Notes under the pieces: generated by a model
Databases searched by the model: none
What the model was told of the DNA's origin: nothing
Seen by the model: the letters and a program-made list of their open reading frames with translations, nothing else
NCBI RefSeq assembly: GCF_004332155.1
Contig: NZ_SJDV01000011.1
Location: forward strand, 1-61,243
Length of the DNA stretch: 61,243 nucleotides
DNA from: Gramella sp. KN1008
Lineage (GTDB): Bacteria > Bacteroidota > Bacteroidia > Flavobacteriales > Flavobacteriaceae
Direction: 5' to 3'
Part shown: one piece after another, positions 36,435 to 45,887 of the stretch
How positions within the stretch are numbered: position 1 is the stretch's first letter
Layout: every line of letters begins with the position of its first letter
Position numbers and translations under genes: made by a program

Positions 36435-38816
36435 TTATTCTGTTGTAGTAAACTCTAATACGTTACCATAAGATATGCCCGCCCTGTTTTTTGCGTAAGC
36501 CCTAATATAATAGGTTGTGTTGGGATCAAGGCCATCAATAATAGATTTTGTGGTTGAAGATACTTCCTCCTCTAACATATTATCCCGAATGGTCGGGTTT
36601 GGTGCCTTACTCCAGCAATAGCCTGAAGAGATTATTTCCCCTCCGCCATCATCTGTTATATCTCCGTGAATGACTGCAGACGTAGAAAATATATCATGGA
36701 ATCCTGATGTCACCACCGTAGGCACGTCAATAGTAATAATTTCAATTTCATCAGAAAAGAAGTTGCCAGAAGCGGTTTCCACAAATGCCCTTACGTAATG
36801 AGTAGAGTTTTTGAAACCCATGAATGTGCCCGTGTATGTATCGGTAATTGAAGAGGAATACAGGACTTCATCATTACTCTGCAGAGTTAATCCGGGAGCA
36901 CTTCCAAATAAAAATCCCTGTCTGGAAACTTCCAGATTATCAGAATTATCGTAAAAGGTAGTGACATTAATAATTACTTCTTCCCCATGGTAAGATTCGC
37001 TTGAGGTCATACCCATAAACATTATAGATCCAGAATTAGTTGTGACTTTTCCTTCTGCAAGGTCATTACCATGATCGTTATTAATTTCCAGTTTAAAATA
37101 GTAAATCGTACCCGGAGCAAGACCATTAACAGATGTGGTAAATGTCTTCTCTTCTGAATATCCCGAAATTGATTGACTTTCATGAATCACAGGGTTTGCG
37201 AAATTCTCCGAAAGACTGTAAGTCATGTCAATTTTCGAGGAGATGTTATGGTTATTAATGGTATAGGAGATATCAACGGAAGAAGCTGTAATATTCGAAA
37301 AACCGAAATACGTAATCATTGGAGATTTGTCTTCCAGAGTATTCGTAGTTTGCACTTTCCCATAAGAGATACCCGCTGCATTTTCCATTCTTAGCCTGAA
37401 ATAATAAGAAGTATTTGTATCGAGATTATCAATACTTCCTGAAACTTTGGTTTCTGTCTCAGAGTTAACAGGGTCTTGTGTTATCAGGATTGAATTTTCT
37501 GAAGAAAAATTATCAGCCGTTTTACTGAATTCGATAAATACCCTTGTATCCAGGGAATTTGGATTAACATATCCTTCAAAAGAAACCGAATTGATTTCAG
37601 GGCTTAATGACAGATCTCTGGTTTCTTCAGCCAAGGCACCTCCTGTGACAAAGCTCTTTATTTCAGAGCTTACAATCCCATGCTCATTTTCAGCAGTTAG
37701 CTGATAAAAATATGTTGTCCCGGCACTTAGTTCATTCAAGGTAAGCTCCAGGTCTATATTATCTGATCCTTGAAAAGGATTATTTTCCGGACTCATACTT
37801 GCACCTAATTCTTCTGATTCGCCATATTTTAAATCGATGATAGTTTCAGAGCTGTTAGGATTAAAAACGATTTTGATTTTTGCAAAGGAGGTCTCCGACA
37901 TTATTGTTTCCGCAGAAATTATTTCTGGAGCTTTAGCTGTGTATTCCAGAAAAACATCCAGGAGGCGTTGAATATTTTCCAGGTCTATATATTGATGAAT
38001 ATCGGGATATATTTCTTTTAAATTTTCCCAAACTGCGCTTAGATCAAGATTCATGGCAGCTGTTCTTAACAGACTAAGAATCTCCTGATCATTAACAATT
38101 CCGTCTTCTTCAATATCTTCAGCAATTCTTTCCAATAGGTCATGCAGCTCAGATGCACTTAAATCACCCTGAAGTATAACAGAAATGATAAATAATAATT
38201 CGTCCTGAGAGATATCCCATTCTTCGGAATTTCGATAATCGCTTTGAGACTGGCTGGTTTTATTCAATTCTTCCTGCAGGTCAAAGAGTGCCAGCACCTC
38301 TTTCTGTGCAGTTTGTTTTGCCTCTCCAAAAGTTTTTCCCTCCTGAAGCAGGTAAAGGACTCTTTTGCTTTCCAGATGAGTTAACACGTTGAGATTAATA
38401 GTTGTACTGGAACTAATATCTGATATAGCGATTAATGAAATCTTGTTTTCAGAATCAGAGCCAGTTACTTCATTGTAATAAGAACCCTGGGCCTTGATCT
38501 CTACCAGTTTGGAACTTAGAATGATATCTTCGAATTCATATAATCCGTAATTATCCAGTGTCTGGGTCTTATAAACCTGATCTGTTTCCTGGGGATCAAG
38601 AGGAGATAAGGAGATAGAACTATTTTTGTGAAAAGGACCCTTTTGCACAAAACCCGTGCGTTTATCTATTTGAATCGTATTATTAGGATCTGTTGGTGCG
38701 TCTGGAGAGTCATCAGTATTTTCACTACATCCAATAAATAACAGAGGAGTGATGATGAATATCAGGCTGATGAAAAATTTTTTAATTAATTCTCTGATTG
38801 TATGAGTTAAGAACAT
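36435..38816 (-). CDS. Large lipoprotein with FN3-like repeats
   Basis: This is a 793-residue lipoprotein with a lipobox ending in Cys30 (FIGC), followed by SENTDD, an acidic surface-export-like tail. The N-terminal part (about 50-290) starts with a strand motif RTGFVQKGPF and has a helical region. At least five beta-sandwich repeats follow to the end, each with the FN3-type ending L-x-x-(G/N)T-x-YY(F/I)(R/K/Q): TTYFYQLTAEN, TSYYFRLRMEN, TIYYFKLEIND and TTYYIRAYAKN. These are adhesion or glycan-binding folds in related proteins; no catalytic motif is seen. The divergent spacer to the fusion-protein gene holds enhancer site P2, so this gene could also respond to it. Confidence 0.82.
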   Translation of the reverse strand: MFLTHTIRELIKKFFISLIFIITPLLFIGCSENTDDSPDAPTDPNNTIQIDKRTGFVQKGPFHKNSSISLSPLDPQETDQVYKTQTLDNYGLYEFEDIILSSKLVEIKAQGSYYNEVTGSDSENKISLIAISDISSSTTINLNVLTHLESKRVLYLLQEGKTFGEAKQTAQKEVLALFDLQEELNKTSQSQSDYRNSEEWDISQDELLFIISVILQGDLSASELHDLLERIAEDIEEDGIVNDQEILSLLRTAAMNLDLSAVWENLKEIYPDIHQYIDLENIQRLLDVFLEYTAKAPEIISAETIMSETSFAKIKIVFNPNSSETIIDLKYGESEELGASMSPENNPFQGSDNIDLELTLNELSAGTTYFYQLTAENEHGIVSSEIKSFVTGGALAEETRDLSLSPEINSVSFEGYVNPNSLDTRVFIEFSKTADNFSSENSILITQDPVNSETETKVSGSIDNLDTNTSYYFRLRMENAAGISYGKVQTTNTLEDKSPMITYFGFSNITASSVDISYTINNHNISSKIDMTYSLSENFANPVIHESQSISGYSEEKTFTTSVNGLAPGTIYYFKLEINNDHGNDLAEGKVTTNSGSIMFMGMTSSESYHGEEVIINVTTFYDNSDNLEVSRQGFLFGSAPGLTLQSNDEVLYSSSITDTYTGTFMGFKNSTHYVRAFVETASGNFFSDEIEIITIDVPTVVTSGFHDIFSTSAVIHGDITDDGGGEIISSGYCWSKAPNPTIRDNMLEEEVSSTTKSIIDGLDPNTTYYIRAYAKNRAGISYGNVLEFTTTE

Positions 38817-38959
38817 AGAAGCGGGTTAAAACGCTAAAGTTACATCTATTCCTAAAATAGAAATTCGAATTTGCTCTTATCAGCTTTAATCAGGATCTAA
38901 CTAGTAGTAATCCAGCAATGAATTGCTTTAGGCCCTTAATGAAGGCTAAACCAGGCAGG

Positions 38960-38996
38960 TGTATCAAATTGAACAGAATGTGTTCATTAACGAACA
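38960..38996 (+). promoter_or_regulatory. Enhancer palindromes, copy P2 (NtrC-type regulator sites)
   Basis: The perfect site TGTTC-ATTAAC-GAACA is at 38981-38996. A second site, TGTAT-CAAATT-GAACA (eight of ten arm bases), is at 38960-38975, exactly 21 bp or two helical turns upstream. The two sites share a face of the DNA, as expected for enhancer-binding-protein dimers. Confidence 0.75.
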
Positions 38997-39050
38997 TCTT
39001 TAATAATTACATCAAATCGTAAAACGCTTAAAAACAGTTAGTTGTATTTT

Positions 39051-39066
39051 TGGCATCATATTGACT
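39051..39066 (+). promoter_or_regulatory. Sigma-54-type promoter P2 of the fusion-protein/permease operon
   Basis: A -24 box TGGCAT is followed by a weak -12 region TTGAC, with AC at the position of the canonical GC. The GG is 71 bp from the start of the perfect enhancer palindrome. The chosen start codon lies about 30 bp downstream. Confidence 0.6.
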
Positions 39067-39093
39067 TTATGGTTTTTCGGAAATAATTCAGAT

Positions 39094-40344
39094 ATGGACG
39101 TACCAATAGAAAAGAAAACATTTACTACAAAAAAAGTTATCATGATAGCAGGAGGAATCCTTCTGCTTGCAGCCCTTTCGTACCTCGCATTCTCTGCTTC
39201 GGGGGGCGCCAAACTAAAAATTGAAAAAGAGAGACTAACCATCAGTGAGATTAGGGAGGGTAATTTTCAGGAAAACATTCCGGTGAACGGGGTGGTGCTT
39301 CCCATTAATACGATATATCTCGATGCCATTGAAGGAGGAAGGGTAGAAGAGCGATTCGTAGAAGACGGTGCGATGATGAAAAAGGGAGAACCGATTATTC
39401 GTTTATCAAATACCGATCTGGAATTAAGCCTGGTAAATCAGGAAACCGCTGTTTATAACCTTTTAACTCAAATGCAACGTACCCAGAACGCTTCCAGGGA
39501 AAATACGATCACTAAGTTGAACCAGTTAACCGAGGTAAAGAACAGTCTGAAGGAGGCCAAGCGGATATATGAATTAAATCAAAAACTGTATGAGAAAGGT
39601 GCTATTGGGAAACAGGATCTTCTGGAATCCGAAAATAATCATTCCTATCAGAAGGAAAGACTAAAATTGACCCGACAGGTGCTTGACCAGGATTCACTTT
39701 CTACAAAACAGGAAACAAGACAGGTTCGGGAATCGTATGAAAGAACCCGTAAAGCACTGGAGCTTATGAAAAGAAAAGTTGAAGATCTTGTGGTAAGGGC
39801 ACCCGTAGATGGTCAATTAACGGCACTGGATGCAGAAATTGGCCAGTCGAAGCAAAAAGGTGAGCGCCTTGGCCAAATTGATGTAATTAGCGGATATAAA
39901 GTGAGAGCCGAAATTGACGAGCATTATATTACGCGCGTCTTTAATGGACAAATAGGGACCTTCAGTTTTAATGGAGAGCAGTATGAACTGGAAATAAAGA
40001 AAGTATATACCCAGGTGAGCAATGGTCGTTTTCAGGTAGACATGCATTTCAAAGAGGAGGTTCCTGATAATATAAGAAGAGGCCAGAGTTTACAGATTAA
40101 GCTGGCTTTGAGCCAGGAAAAGGAAGCCCTTCTGGTCTCTAAAGGAGCATTTTTTCAGCAAACCGGAGGGAACTGGATATTCAAGGTTACCGAAAATGGA
40201 GACATGGCTTATAAAACCCCGATTCAGATCGGGAGTCAGAATACAGAATATTACGAAGTACTTGAAGGTCTTTCGCCCGGAGACAGGGTAATTACCTCCA
40301 GCTACAGCAATTACGAAGATATTGAAGAACTCATTTTAAACTAA
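39094..40344 (+). CDS. HlyD/MacA-type periplasmic adaptor (membrane-fusion protein)
   Basis: This 416-residue adaptor links an inner-membrane ABC transporter to a TolC-type outer-membrane protein. One membrane anchor lies at about residues 14-34 (IAGGILLLAALSYLAF). It is followed by a lipoyl-type half-motif (GRVEERFVEDGAMMKKGEPI), a long alpha-hairpin (about 110-235), the second lipoyl half (VRAPVDGQLTALDAEIGQS), a beta-barrel domain and a membrane-proximal domain. An upstream TTG is open, but it lies inside the -12 region of the sigma-54 promoter, so the ATG is used. It is the first gene of a seven-gene operon and precedes the ATPase by 5 bp. In MacAB-type systems this subunit also stimulates ATP hydrolysis. 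Confidence 0.92.
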   Translation: MDVPIEKKTFTTKKVIMIAGGILLLAALSYLAFSASGGAKLKIEKERLTISEIREGNFQENIPVNGVVLPINTIYLDAIEGGRVEERFVEDGAMMKKGEPIIRLSNTDLELSLVNQETAVYNLLTQMQRTQNASRENTITKLNQLTEVKNSLKEAKRIYELNQKLYEKGAIGKQDLLESENNHSYQKERLKLTRQVLDQDSLSTKQETRQVRESYERTRKALELMKRKVEDLVVRAPVDGQLTALDAEIGQSKQKGERLGQIDVISGYKVRAEIDEHYITRVFNGQIGTFSFNGEQYELEIKKVYTQVSNGRFQVDMHFKEEVPDNIRRGQSLQIKLALSQEKEALLVSKGAFFQQTGGNWIFKVTENGDMAYKTPIQIGSQNTEYYEVLEGLSPGDRVITSSYSNYEDIEELILN

Positions 40345-40349
40345 AGACA

Positions 40350-41027
40350 ATGATAAAGATCACCAACCTTGAAAAATATTATAAAACAGAAGAGGTTAAA
40401 ACTATCGCGCTCAACAAGCTGAGCTTTGAAGTAAAAGAAGGCGAATTTGCCGCCATAATGGGGCCTTCGGGATGTGGAAAATCCACTTTACTGAATATCC
40501 TTGGAATGCTCGATGATCCAGACGGCGGTAGTTATCTGTTTAATGGCATTGAGGTCGCGAATTTTAATGAGCGAAAAAGAGCCAATTTGAGAAAACATAA
40601 TATCGGGTTTGTTTTCCAGAGCTTCAACCTTATAGATGAGCTTACCGTTTTCGAAAATGTGGAATTACCCCTTATTTATACAGGAGTAAAGCCTGCCGAT
40701 AGAAAAGCACGTGTTGATGAAGTACTTGAAAAGATGCAGATCATGCACCGCAGGAAACATTTTCCGCAGCAATTATCTGGTGGTCAGCAGCAGCGTGTTG
40801 CGGTGGCCAGAGCGGTGGTTAATAACCCAAAAGTGATTCTTGCCGATGAGCCTACCGGAAACCTCGATAGCAGCAACGGTAATGAGGTTATGGACCTGCT
40901 AACGGAACTTAACGAGGCGGGAACTACCATTATAATGGTAACCCACAGCGAACACGATGCAAAATTCAGTCATCGAATCATCAGGATGCTGGACGGTCAG
41001 AAAGTGACCGAGAACGTGCTGGTATAA
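40350..41027 (+). CDS. ABC transporter ATPase, LolD/MacB type (ATPase 1)
   Basis: This is a 225-residue nucleotide-binding subunit of a type VII (MacB/LolCDE-like) ABC system. Walker A is GPSGCGKST (38-46), the Q-loop lies in GFVFQSFNLID, the signature LSGGQQQ is at 142-148, Walker B VILADE ends in catalytic Glu167, the D-loop is GNLDS and the switch His is in VTHSEH. All catalytic positions are intact. It lies between the adaptor gene (5 bp) and the first permease (26 bp). One ATPase here serves five downstream permeases in the same operon. A second ATPase is encoded after them. Confidence 0.95.
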   Translation: MIKITNLEKYYKTEEVKTIALNKLSFEVKEGEFAAIMGPSGCGKSTLLNILGMLDDPDGGSYLFNGIEVANFNERKRANLRKHNIGFVFQSFNLIDELTVFENVELPLIYTGVKPADRKARVDEVLEKMQIMHRRKHFPQQLSGGQQQRVAVARAVVNNPKVILADEPTGNLDSSNGNEVMDLLTELNEAGTTIIMVTHSEHDAKFSHRIIRMLDGQKVTENVLV

Positions 41028-41053
41028 CAGGAGTCATTCATCAATCAAAAATT

Positions 41054-43447
41054 ATGATAATACATTACCTTAAAATATCGTGGCGTAATCTCAAAAAGGA
41101 TCTATTATTCACTGGCATCAACGTATTCGGACTTGCCCTTGGGTTAGCTTCTACATTTTTAATTGCGGTTTATATCTATAATGAAGTTAATTACAACAGT
41201 TATTTTCAGGATAAAGATCGAATAGTACAGGTTTACCAGCATCAGGAATATAATAATGAAATTGGTACAGCACCAACCATTCCCATGCCCCTGGAGTTTG
41301 TGTTAAGAGAAGATTACGGCCAGTATTTTGAGGAAATTACCATGTCTTCATGGACCAATAATCTTGATATCAGGTTTGAGGATAAACTGGTAACCATTCC
41401 CGGGAACTATATGCAATCTTCAGCCATTAGCACCTTTGAGCTAAATATTATCAAAGGTGACCGAAGCGGCTTCAGCACTAAAAATGAGGTAATGCTGGCG
41501 GCGAGTGCGGCTGAATCATTGTTCGCGGATAGTGATCCTATTGGAAGAATCATCGAGCTGGACGGAGGTAATAAATTAAGAGTTTCGGCTATCTATGAAG
41601 ATGTGCCTTCCCGAAATTCGCTTAGTAATGTAAAATACGTGCTTCCATGGGAATTTTTTCTTTCCTCCAAAGAATGGGCCGGAGATTCCAGAGACAACTG
41701 GTATAATAATTCTTTTCAGATGTATGCGAAAATGGCTCCCGGTGTAAATATATCTGAAGTTTCCAATAAAATTAAGGATGTAAAAAAGAATGCAATCGTT
41801 AATAATGCGGAAGATCCTGAATTGTTTCTTTTTCCAATGCAGGATTGGTACCTAAGATCTGAATTTAAGAACGGGATCCAGGAAGGCGGACGTATAGATC
41901 AGCTGAAAATGTTCGGATTGATAGGAATATTTATTCTTCTACTGGCATGTGTCAATTTTATGAACTTAAGTACGGCGAAATCCCGTAAAAGAGCCAGTGA
42001 AATAGGGGTGCGAAAAACACTGGGTTCGAAAAGGAAATCTCTTATTTTTCAATTTCTAACCGAAGCCTTACTCACTGTTTGCCTGGCAGCTCTAGTTGCG
42101 TTGGTGGTTATCTTATTAGTTAGAAATTCTTTTGACAGTTTTGCGGGAATCGTGCTCAGCTATCCATGGAACAGCGTTATATTCTGGGTTATTTCGGCAG
42201 GTTTTATCATTATAATTTCCCTGCTGGCAGGAAGTTATCCTGCATTTTACCTCTCTTCCTTCAAGCCGCTTAGAGTTCTCAAGAGCTCGGGGGGAGATGG
42301 AAACGGAGCAAGCCTGGCCAGAAAGTTTCTGGTCACTTTGCAATTTACCCTTTCCATAGCCATAATTACGGGTACTGTTATCATTATCAAACAAATTCAT
42401 CACACCAAAAACAGGCCTGTTGGTTATGATCGTAACGGTCTGGTTCAAATGGAGACCATGAGCGAAGATTACCAGGGTAAATTTGAAAGTTTCAAAACCC
42501 GCCTTCTTCAAACCGGGGCGGTGACAGAAATAGCTGCCAGTAAAAATCCCGTAACTAAAATCTGGTCCAACGTTTCTGGATTTACCTGGGATGGTAAACC
42601 TGCAGATATGGGGAGTGAATTTACCTGGAGTGAGGGCGGATACAACTTAATGTCAACATTGAAGGTTGATTTTCTGGAAGGTAGAGATTTTTCAAGAGAA
42701 TTTCCTGCCGATTCCAATGCAGTTATCATTAATAAGGCGGCAGTGGATTATATGGGGTTACAGGATCCTGTGGGAAAATTGATTCGTGATGCTGATAATC
42801 CTTCGGCACCTCCTTTGAAGATTATCGGGGTGGTGGAAAATGTTATTGCCGATTCGCCGTACGAACCGGTTAAACAGGCCATTTATGCATTTGATAAATA
42901 TGACCGGAAGAATTTTTATATCATCCGGTTAAATCCTTCCAGGAATGTAAGCGACAATCTACAGGTGCTTGAAAGTATTTTTAAAGAGGTATTTCCCAAT
43001 CTAACTTTTCAATACGAATTCGTGGATGAAGATTTTGCAAAAAAATTCAAGTCTGAAGAACAAATTGCACAGTTGGGAACCGCGTTCACGTTTTTAGCGA
43101 TAATTATAAGTTGCCTGGGCTTGTTCGGACTGGCATCCTTTGTTACCGAAAAAAGAAAGAAGGAAATTGGGATTCGAAAAGTTTTAGGTGCGTCTGTATC
43201 TAAAATCTGGTTTAGTCTGTCCAAGGAATTCTTACAGCTTCTCATGATCAGCTTTACATTGGGATCTATCCTGTCTTTCTTCTTTATGCAAAACTGGCTA
43301 TCAAAATTCACCTATCGAACTGAAATTTCTATGTGGATATTCGCATTGGTGGGTCTTGCTTCCATGATAATAGCTTTAGGAACGGTAAGTATAAGAACTG
43401 TGAAAGCGGCTAATTCAAATCCAATTAACAGCATAAAATCAGAATAA
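41054..43447 (+). CDS. FtsX/MacB-type ABC permease 1
   Basis: This is a 797-residue inner-membrane permease built from two FtsX units. The N-terminal helix (WRNLKKD, then TM GINVFGLALGLASTFLIA) leads to a MacB-like periplasmic domain, and then a block of membrane helices with the coupling-helix motif EIGVRKTLGS. A second periplasmic domain follows, then a final membrane block with KEIGIRKVLGAS, and the protein ends NPINSIKSE. Such permeases use ATP to drive periplasmic conformational change rather than classical transport across the inner membrane. The periplasmic sequence LFLFPMQDWYLRSEF groups it with permease 5 of the same operon and apart from permeases 2-4. The next permease begins one base after its stop. 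Confidence 0.93.
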   Translation: MIIHYLKISWRNLKKDLLFTGINVFGLALGLASTFLIAVYIYNEVNYNSYFQDKDRIVQVYQHQEYNNEIGTAPTIPMPLEFVLREDYGQYFEEITMSSWTNNLDIRFEDKLVTIPGNYMQSSAISTFELNIIKGDRSGFSTKNEVMLAASAAESLFADSDPIGRIIELDGGNKLRVSAIYEDVPSRNSLSNVKYVLPWEFFLSSKEWAGDSRDNWYNNSFQMYAKMAPGVNISEVSNKIKDVKKNAIVNNAEDPELFLFPMQDWYLRSEFKNGIQEGGRIDQLKMFGLIGIFILLLACVNFMNLSTAKSRKRASEIGVRKTLGSKRKSLIFQFLTEALLTVCLAALVALVVILLVRNSFDSFAGIVLSYPWNSVIFWVISAGFIIIISLLAGSYPAFYLSSFKPLRVLKSSGGDGNGASLARKFLVTLQFTLSIAIITGTVIIIKQIHHTKNRPVGYDRNGLVQMETMSEDYQGKFESFKTRLLQTGAVTEIAASKNPVTKIWSNVSGFTWDGKPADMGSEFTWSEGGYNLMSTLKVDFLEGRDFSREFPADSNAVIINKAAVDYMGLQDPVGKLIRDADNPSAPPLKIIGVVENVIADSPYEPVKQAIYAFDKYDRKNFYIIRLNPSRNVSDNLQVLESIFKEVFPNLTFQYEFVDEDFAKKFKSEEQIAQLGTAFTFLAIIISCLGLFGLASFVTEKRKKEIGIRKVLGASVSKIWFSLSKEFLQLLMISFTLGSILSFFFMQNWLSKFTYRTEISMWIFALVGLASMIIALGTVSIRTVKAANSNPINSIKSE

Positions 43448-43448
43448 T

Positions 43449-45869
43449 ATGATTCGTAATTATTTTAAAATTGCCTGGAGATCGCTTATTAAGGAAAAAA
43501 CCTTTGCCGGAATTAATATTGTGGGACTGAGTGTGGCTTTTGCTTCTGCAGTGTTGCTGGGTATGTATTCTATTTATGAGCTTAGTTATGATAATTTCCA
43601 TCAGTCAGATCGCATCTATCAATCCTATTCAACCTACGAGGTACCTTCCGGAAGACAGATTCTTGTCTCACAGCCAATACCTTTTGCTGAAGCATTGAAG
43701 CAGGAAGTTCCGGGGATAGAGCAGATTGCCAGGTACAATGCCGGGAGTGAAGTGATCATTTCTGAAGGGAAACAATTCAGGTTTAGTGTTGCTTTTACCG
43801 ATCCGCATTTCTTTAAAATATTTGATTTTCCCGTATCCAGAGGTGATTCTGAAGCCCTAGGAAAACCCAATGAAATTGCCCTGACTCAGGAGACTGCGCA
43901 AACCATCTTCGGAAAGGAAGAGGCGGTTGGAAAAACAATTTCCATGCAACTTGATGGTGAAGAAAAACCATTTCTGGTTACCTCAGTGCTTAAGAACATT
44001 CCCCAAAATTCGAGTCTGGGTTTTGATATTGCGGCAGATTTTACTCAGCAGTCATCATCGGCCTACAGAGATTTGAAAGATGACTGGGGTCATGCCAATC
44101 ATGAGGTATATATAAAACTGGAGCCTGGCGTAAGTGTGGCAAATTTTGAAAAAGCATCCAGAGCTTTTTCAAACTCACATAACCAGGGATTCATTGAACA
44201 GATGAAGAAGGAAGGTGTAAGCCCTGATGAAAATGGTCAGTTTATCCAGGAGAGATTGCTTCCATTAAAGGATATCCATCTGGCAAAAGAAAAAGACGGG
44301 ATGCTAATGGCAGATCGACTCTTTCCTAATCTATTACTCGGAATTGCCATTTTGATCATTTTTATAGCCAGTGTTAATTTCATCAACATGAGCATCGCCA
44401 GGAATTTCCAGAGAATCAGGGAAATAGGTATGCGTAAGACCTTAGGTGCAGGGAAAGGTCAGCTATTCTTCCAGTTCTGGGGAGAAAGCCTGCTGGTCTT
44501 TCTTTTTAGTGCGCTTTTAGGATTGGGAATTGCCCGTTTGTTGCTAAAGGAATTCCAAAGCCTGTTTAGAACCAGTGCATCGCTGGACATGATCATCACC
44601 CCACAGGGTGTTTTATTTCTTCTGTTAATCGTCCTGCTTGTAAGTCTGATAGCCGGAGGTTACCCTGCATTTTCAGCAAGTAGAATTGAAACCATCAGTG
44701 CTTTAAAAGGCAGACTTTCAAGGGATGGAAACAACCAGCTTAGGGATACTTTGATCGTTTTTCAATTTGCCATTGCAATTCTCCTTATCAGTGGTACTGT
44801 GGTGCTGTATAGTCAGCTGGAGTATCTTCAGAATAAAGATTTAGGCTTCAACAAGCAGGAGGTGATCTCTATTCCGATGAACGGGAAAAAAGAAGATGCC
44901 CGCGTAATTCAGCAATTGCGGAATGAATTGGGTAAAACTCCGGGAATAGAAAGCATTACAGCAGCAAATGGGGTGCTTGGCCTTGGTCTTGACGGTGGAA
45001 GATCTTCCAGTGCAATGAGCTTTCAGTTCGAAGGAAGAACGGTAGAAACCAATCTTTTAATGGTAGAATACGATTATCCTGAAACAATTGGTCTGGAACT
45101 GGTTGCCGGCCGCTCGTTTGACAGGTCGCGACCTGCTGATAGTCTTGCAGTGATCATCAATGAGAATATGGCCCAACAGCTCAATCAGGAGAAAATTATT
45201 GGAACTCCTCTACAGATGGATGACACGGGGGCTGAAAAGTTCACAGTTATAGGAGTTGTAAAGGATTATAATTTTCAGGATCTGGACCAGGCTATCGAAC
45301 CGATTAGCCTTTTCCTTAAACCGCACTGGAATATGAGATATATTTATGTGAAGGTAAGGAATGCCAATTCAGCAGCTATTTTAAAAACAATTGAAAAAGC
45401 CTGGAAAAAAATTGAACCTGAAGCTGAATTTCAGGGATCCTACTTAAATGAGAATATTGACAGGATCCTGAAAAGGGAGAAAAACATGATCACCATGATC
45501 ACCAGCGGATCTATAGTAGCTATAACACTAAGTTGTATGGGACTTTTTGCGATGTCGCTTATTGTGGCCGCCCAGCGTAAAAAAGAAATTGGAATCCGGA
45601 AAGTTGTGGGTGCAGGGATTGGAACGGTCACTATGCTTTTAACCAGGGATTTTGTAAAACTGGTACTAGTAGCCTTTGTTATCGCGACACCTGTAGCATG
45701 GTATTTTAGCAGCGAGTGGCTTCAGAATTATCCATATAGGGTAAGTCTTTCTCTCTGGATGTTCCTGGCGGCCGGTTTAATTGCCCTGATAATTGCAGTT
45801 TTTACAATTAGTTTTAAAACTATTCATGCAGCTGTTCAAAATCCCGTCAAAAGTTTAAAAACCGAATAA
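43449..45869 (+). CDS. FtsX/MacB-type ABC permease 2
   Basis: This is an 806-residue two-unit FtsX permease. The N-terminus is WRSLIKEKTFAGINIVGLSV. The first coupling motif is EIGMRKTLGAG, the second KEIGIRKVVGAG, and the end is NPVKSLKTE. In the first periplasmic domain the segment before the second membrane block reads LPLKDIHL, the form shared with permeases 3 and 4 (PIEEIHL, IQDINL), where permeases 1 and 5 instead have FLFP-x3-W-x-L. The gene starts one base after permease 1 ends, so translation is probably coupled. Its role is as for its neighbours; no cargo can be predicted. Confidence 0.92.
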   Translation: MIRNYFKIAWRSLIKEKTFAGINIVGLSVAFASAVLLGMYSIYELSYDNFHQSDRIYQSYSTYEVPSGRQILVSQPIPFAEALKQEVPGIEQIARYNAGSEVIISEGKQFRFSVAFTDPHFFKIFDFPVSRGDSEALGKPNEIALTQETAQTIFGKEEAVGKTISMQLDGEEKPFLVTSVLKNIPQNSSLGFDIAADFTQQSSSAYRDLKDDWGHANHEVYIKLEPGVSVANFEKASRAFSNSHNQGFIEQMKKEGVSPDENGQFIQERLLPLKDIHLAKEKDGMLMADRLFPNLLLGIAILIIFIASVNFINMSIARNFQRIREIGMRKTLGAGKGQLFFQFWGESLLVFLFSALLGLGIARLLLKEFQSLFRTSASLDMIITPQGVLFLLLIVLLVSLIAGGYPAFSASRIETISALKGRLSRDGNNQLRDTLIVFQFAIAILLISGTVVLYSQLEYLQNKDLGFNKQEVISIPMNGKKEDARVIQQLRNELGKTPGIESITAANGVLGLGLDGGRSSSAMSFQFEGRTVETNLLMVEYDYPETIGLELVAGRSFDRSRPADSLAVIINENMAQQLNQEKIIGTPLQMDDTGAEKFTVIGVVKDYNFQDLDQAIEPISLFLKPHWNMRYIYVKVRNANSAAILKTIEKAWKKIEPEAEFQGSYLNENIDRILKREKNMITMITSGSIVAITLSCMGLFAMSLIVAAQRKKEIGIRKVVGAGIGTVTMLLTRDFVKLVLVAFVIATPVAWYFSSEWLQNYPYRVSLSLWMFLAAGLIALIIAVFTISFKTIHAAVQNPVKSLKTE

Positions 45870-45887
45870 GATCAATCAAATACTGGA

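Noticed and set aside
39045..39052. TATTTTTG as a sigma-A-type -7 element (TAnnTTTG) for the fusion-protein gene
   Set aside because: No -33 element at the right distance, and the overlapping TGGCAT has the exact 71-bp relation to the enhancer site shared by two other loci. It could still give basal transcription.
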